Source of the DNA: Bedellia somnulentella
Lineage: Eukaryota > Arthropoda > Insecta > Lepidoptera > Bedelliidae
DNA length: 64,000 bases
Assembly (NCBI GenBank): GCA_963576735.1
Contig: OY755178.1
Coordinates: 4,278,001-4,342,000, forward strand
Direction: 5' to 3'
Below are positions 25,201 to 31,800 of this stretch, piece by piece (within the stretch, counting starts at the first letter, position 1; each line of letters begins with the position of its first letter). A program made the translations under genes and the position numbers. Below the pieces are notes generated by a model. The model saw only the letters and a program-made list of their open reading frames with translations, was not told the DNA's origin and ran no database searches.

Positions 25201-28200
25201 GTGGGGATAAGATGGTGAAATAAAGGTTGTTGGTGATGGGTCTCCAACCGCATCGCCCAAAAATTCCTTAAAAGCCCCAATACCGTTAGTCGCCTTTTAC
25301 GTACACCCACCGGAAGAAATGGGGTAGTGCTATTCTAAGCCGACACTACACAGCAAAAAAAACTGGTTTGTAAATTGTGCCTAAAACGTAAAATATTATT
25401 TATATGCCATATTTTGATTGGTATTTTAAAATCAAAGTTAACAGTAAAATTGAAAGAGCAAGTTAACTAATAGAAGTATATAAAAAAATAGAAATATAAG
25501 AATAGAGTTCGTTTATTGACCTTTATGGACTAAAAGAATTCGTTTTCTCAAGGTTTTCTACTTCCACTGTTTAAATGTTAATAAAACAACTGTTTAAATG
25601 TTAATACTTTGCATTCTAGTTCTTAATTGTGTTATTCTGGTTTAGATTTTACTAATATATCTATTAGCTGTGTATTGTCGGTTTAGAATAGCACTACCCC
25701 ATTTCTTCCCGTGGCGTGACGTAAAAGGCGACTAAGGGGATTGGGGCTTTGTAAGTAGTAGGGATTTATAACCGTGAGTATATGTATGTATGTATCTACA
25801 GATAATCGGATTTTTCGCGGATAGATATAAAATCGAATACTGTTTTTGATATTCTGTCGTCTTCTTGCATCTAGGCGCTTTCCACACTTATGGAGAATTT
25901 CCCAAAGTTTCTGAAAAGGGGATTTTTCTTTTCTTTTTATATTAAACGTTAAAAGTGGACTCGATTGATGTTCCGAACGTGAAGTAGCGTAATAATGTAA
26001 ATCTGTGCATCAAACAATGAAATTTATGGAGACTTAAGGCTTTCGGTTTTTGCCACGACTACGATACTCTTAAATTAAAACAATGTCATGCTTAAATAAA
26101 CGTGGCAGCGATTCAATACTTATATTTTTATTTAAAGCAACACAATAGAATAATTTAATATCGTCATCACTATTATTGTGTGGTTTTACTTATTGTATGA
26201 TTTTTTCATAGTTTCAGACGCTATGTTACTTTACAAATTTATTTTTCAATGTCATAGGTTGGCAACACGATAAACCAAAAATTTCTTGACTTAAGTTGGT
26301 TCTCCTAAACTAAGGGATACAAGTAAATTTATAAAATACATTTGCCATCTATTGCGAAGCAGATTTCCACAGACATATACTAAACAAACCTACTTCATAA
26401 TCGAAGATGGTATCTTAACTCTCGAATTCCTTGATAATGTAACAGAATATATGTACGACATAGAAAAAGAAATCAAGTGTGTATTTATTTAAACTTGATT
26501 CTGAATTGAAATGAGTTGACCATGTTACTGGTATTAGCACAAACATTTAAAACTATTGAGCTCCTAGAATAAAAAAATCGGACAACTCCTCAACAAAATG
26601 AATACATGTATGTAATAATGTTCACCTATGTGTATACTACCTTCCTTCAAATGTAAATCCAATTATTTTGTAGTGCTCTAGCTATGACTGTATTAGGTTT
26701 TAATTGTAAATAAAGATTATTATTATTAAAAATATCCTCTTCACAGATTCTTCATAGTAACATTCCTGTACCCGAAGACATGGCTGCTGTACTTCGCGAG
26801 CGTGCTGATTGGCGCTGGTGCGGCCCTCATTTGGACGGGGCAGGGTAACTATCTGACGGTGAACAGCGATGCCGATACTATCTCCAGGAATTCGGGAGTC
26901 TTCTGGGCTATGCTGCAATGCAGGTTGGCTTATTGCAAATATCCTATTAATATTATAAATGAGAAAGTTTAGCCGTTTGGATGTTTGTGTGTTTGAGGCG
27001 AAAAGGCTCCTCAAGTACATAATTATATGAATGAAATTTGACAGAATGCTAGATAATGACCCAAATTAACAAATAGGATACTTTTCATCCCGGAAAAATT
27101 TGACTAATAAAATATTCACGGCTGAACTAAGAGTACCGGAAAAAATGCCTTAATTTTGTCATAAGCAAATTTCACAGTAGGAAGTCTGTCGGGTAAGCTA
27201 GTTTATAAATATCAAAAGACCAATTGGGTTATGAAACCTGGATATGAGATTCATAATTTTAAGTACATCTTGTACAAGCCGAAAGCAGATACCCCTATAT
27301 AAAATAAAGTGTCAGTAGGGTCATTTAAAAGCGATGTGAACTCTAACTCCGTGTTATCATATTAAGAAAAGTCTGCCAGTTTTAATTCGCTACAAAATTG
27401 TAAGTTTTATCGATCTTCTAATAGTTTTATAAGTCTTCTCGGCTCCAGTTACCTTTCCGAATATTCATCCTGAATACGTATCAACAACGACTAGCTATGT
27501 ATTCTTTTTAAGTCTTAAATCCTCTTATAAAATATCAATCAACAGTTACAGACGCATCAGTTTTTTACAACGTTACACTCAGTCCCTATTCTACTTCAAT
27601 TCAATCCGGCACCAATCATACTTCCACCAATTTTTTTAAACTCAAAAATCTGTATACCAATCATCAATGACCACATCTTCCTCCACAGCTTATTCTTCGG
27701 CAACCTGTTCGTGTTCATAAAGTTCCAAGGCAAGACGCACATAGACCTGGCGACGCGAAACGTGGTCTTCGGAGCTCTGACCGCAGTTTGTGTCGTGGGA
27801 CTTATCTTCCTTATGATGCTCAGAGCTGTGAGGAGACCACCTGTTATTGAGGATAATTTGGAGAATAAGGTATGTTTGAAGATTTTTTGTTTATTTGACA
27901 ACCGCTTTAATAGTTGTTGATGTAAGGCGCACATTGATCTGGCGACGAACTTTGACCGCAGTTTGCGTGGTCATCCTCATCTTCTTTATGATGCTAAGAG
28001 TTGTGAGGAAACCGACTGTCATTGAGGATAATATGGAGAATAAGTTATGTTTGTCATTTTTGTTTTTCTGGTTCAGTTGATCATCGCTGTAGAAATTGAT
28101 AATGTATGCCAAATGGTATTTCCATAAATTCTCCTATCCGACGATTCTTATTCTTCTTATCAGCGGATAGTATATGTAGATTTATTCAGATAGAAAAGAA

Positions 28201-28843
28201 AACTCCTAGAAGTAGACGGACTTCTAAACTGAGAAAAATAGGAGCATGTATGAGAAGATTGATGAATGTGAGACAAGCCAAAGAGATTTGTCTGGCTCGT
28301 ACAAAGAAGCAATCAAAAGCCTCCACCAAATCAAACATAAAAAAAAAATATTTTTATAAAAATTTAACATCAAAGAGAATCAACACTAGATTAACGGCCG
28401 ATTTCTGAATTGAGTATTCAAGCTGAGAAGGACTTAAGTATAGTTTTGTCTCATTCAGTTGTTAAAATTTCAATGCGACAGAACGATACTCAAGTTGTTC
28501 TCAGCTGGAATACTCAATGTAGAAATCGGACAAAAATCCTGTGTTGCAGGTGAACTTACATAATATAATAAAAAAGTGTTCTTTCAGGTAGAAATTGTGC
28601 CAGAAGGCCCACTGGATGCGTTCCGTGGCGCGTTGAGACTGTTCTTTACCAGGGACATGTTGCTGCTCAGCGTGACTTTCATATATACCGGTAAGTATGA
28701 AGATACGCTGGCCATTGGTGTTGGCGCACGCATGGGTATTGGCTATGTTTTTTTACCTATTTTTTAGTCGATTGTTGATTGCAGACCATCTGAATCTATG
28801 GTGTGTCTGTGATATATCACATATAAAAATATAATTATATATA

Positions 28844-28898
<55 letters not shown>

Positions 28899-31800
28899 AA
28901 TACTGCATGAGTTCTATAACTTAGAAACTGTTATATATGTAAATTCATAAAATAACTAAGGTTTCTTAGACACAAATGTAAGGCCCAATAGTTAATGTAT
29001 TGTAATTACTACGAGTGTCGGTTACCGTCCAATTTATACACACAGATTTTTACACATTCTCATTTATAACTAAAGTTCTCTTAGACTATTCCAATTTTTA
29101 ATTGGCCTAGACCTTGTTTTTAAAACGAACCCTTTTTATGTTATAAATTGAGTAAAAACATCAAACTAAACAACTTTGCCTATGGAATGCTTATCTAAAA
29201 TATTGTAATTTTCAAAATAATTACATAATACATAAAAAGTGTCGTACCCAGATCAAACTGAGAAAGTATATTGAGGTTCTTAGCCTCAGCTGAAATAAAA
29301 ACATCTCATGATTGGACCATATGTTTTTTATTTTTAGTTTAGCTTAGGCTAAGAAATTTACCATACTTTCTCAGTTTGATCTAGCCAGTGACACTTTTTA
29401 ATTATTAATTATTTTGAAAATTACAATATTTAAGGTAAGCATTCCATAGGCAAAGTTGTTTAGTTTGATGTCCTTAATCGATTTAAAATATAAAAAGGTA
29501 TGTTTTAAAAGCGAGGTCTAGGCCAATTATGTACACACACAACAATTATATAGAAAGCTAAATTGACACGATCCTTGTGTCCACCTTGTTTCTCTAGTGT
29601 CTACTGACTAGTATATCATTGTAGGGGAAGACAGCAGAACCAAATACTAACTTCAGTATTATTTCAGGTGTGGAACTCTCATTCTTCAGCGGCGTATACA
29701 GTCCCAGTATAGGATTCACCACAGCGATGGGGGAGAACGCGAAACAACTGGTGGGGCTTTCCGGGGTGTTTATTGGACTTGGGGAGGTTCTTGGTGAGTG
29801 TTTTTTTTTATGTAAACCATAGTGTAGTTTGGTTCGTATTATTCATTAAATTTATTTACCTAGTTAAAAACCGTGGCCGTGTAGTGTCGGCTTAGAATAG
29901 CACTACCCCGTTTCTACCGGTGGGTGTACGTAAGAGGCGACTAACGGTATTGGGGCTTTTAAGGGATTTTTGGGCGATGCGGTTGGAGACCCATCACCAA
30001 CAACCTTTACTTTACTATCTTTTCCCCACTCAACTTTCCAAAAGTGGCTGAGGAATTTCTAATTCCTTAGCTCTGGCTACCCCTTCTGGGGATTTATAGC
30101 CGTGAGTATATGTATGTATGTATGTATGTTAAAAACGGTGTATAGTTTTGAAATCGAATATTATTAATGTGTTAGTTCTTTTATTTAAAGAACCGAACAT
30201 TTCGATATCTTTCTTAAGATTAGGGAAAAATAAGCTGCAAAACTGCAATACCTCTGAAAATACTTCCATCTGTTAAAAAATATACCTTTGTGATATTGCA
30301 AGAAGAAACAAATCAAGTAAAAATATAAACTCAACCACAATATTTCCCATTTCAGGTGGTGCCTTATTCGGAATTCTGGGCACAAAAACGACTCGCTGGG
30401 GCCGCGACCCAATCGTCATAATGGGCTACATCATCCATTTAGCCAGCTTCTTCCTCATCTACATCAATTTACCAGCAGTAGCCCCGTTTGGTGATACAAC
30501 TGAAATCTCCTATATCACCCCATCGCCAACTTTGGCGATGCTCTGCAGTTTCCTATTAGGGTTTGGCGATGCCTGTTATAATACGCAGATATATTCGCTG
30601 CTTGGTGGAAGTTACGCCAATGATAGTACGTCGGCTTTCGCTCTATTCAAGTTTACACAGGTAATTTGTTTATTACTTTGCACTTCCGTGATAGCTCAGT
30701 GGCAGAACATGGATTGTCGTGCAGACGATGAGAGTTCTAATCCCGGGTCGGACCCATAAAAATTTGTCTTTTCTTACGACGTATGTGTGGTTAATAAGTC
30801 ATGTCTATAAGCGGTGAGGGAAAACACCGTGAGGACACCCACTTGGCAGAATTGTACTTAGTCATGTGACAGTGCACAAAACAGCGAAAGCAAAACGTGG
30901 GTACTCTGAACACTAAGTGAGAATGTTACGTGATGTTCAGAAGTATTAGTACCTCTGCCAACCCCTTCAGAGATATACGGCGTGAACGTTTGAGATTGAG
31001 TGGTTTTTTGGGATATTCGTAACGCGTTGTGTTTATAAACATTTTAGTATATGATATGTATGTCAAAGTACATAATATACTTCATTTTTCTAAAGACACA
31101 TGTGTGGTTAATTTATCATGGTTGTTAACGGTGAGGGAAAACATCGAGTGGAAACCCACATGGCTGAGTTGTACTTAGTCATGTGACAGTGTATTCGTAC
31201 AAAAACGGCGATAGGCCTGCCCCCTATCACGTGAGTACACTGTCCATGCAAAACGTGGGTACTCTGAACACCAGGTGACCAAGTCACGTGATGTGCAGTA
31301 GTATTAGTACCTCTGCCAACCCCTTCGGGGATATTCGGCGTGAACGTTTATGTTTATGTTATACTTCATTTATGTTTGTAGCTATGTGGTTATAGAGGCT
31401 TAGAAGAATTTTCAGAAGAGATCTATCACTCACGAAAGAATAAATATATGCAACAAAATGTTTTAAGGAATGATCCCGTATCGTCTGTATTTACTTGATA
31501 AACGTAATAAATACATACATAAATCCTTAGAAGGGGTAGCCAGAACTAAGGAATTAGTAATTCCTCAGCCTCTTTTGGAAGTTAAATGGATAAAAGATAG
31601 TAAAATAAGGGTCTGCAACTGCATCGCCCAAAAACCACGTAAACAACTCCATACACTTAGTCGCCCCTTACGACACCTGTGGGTAGAAAGGGGTAGTGCT
31701 ATTCCAAGCCACCACTACACAGCTTAATAACTACTGAATGAATTTTCATTAAGACATCAATGAATCAAACTTGCACATATAAAAAACCCAAAATATTAGT

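Noticed and set aside
27924..28044. Second exon 4 as a mutually exclusive exon
   Set aside because: It lacks the first third, has an internal deletion and has lost its donor.
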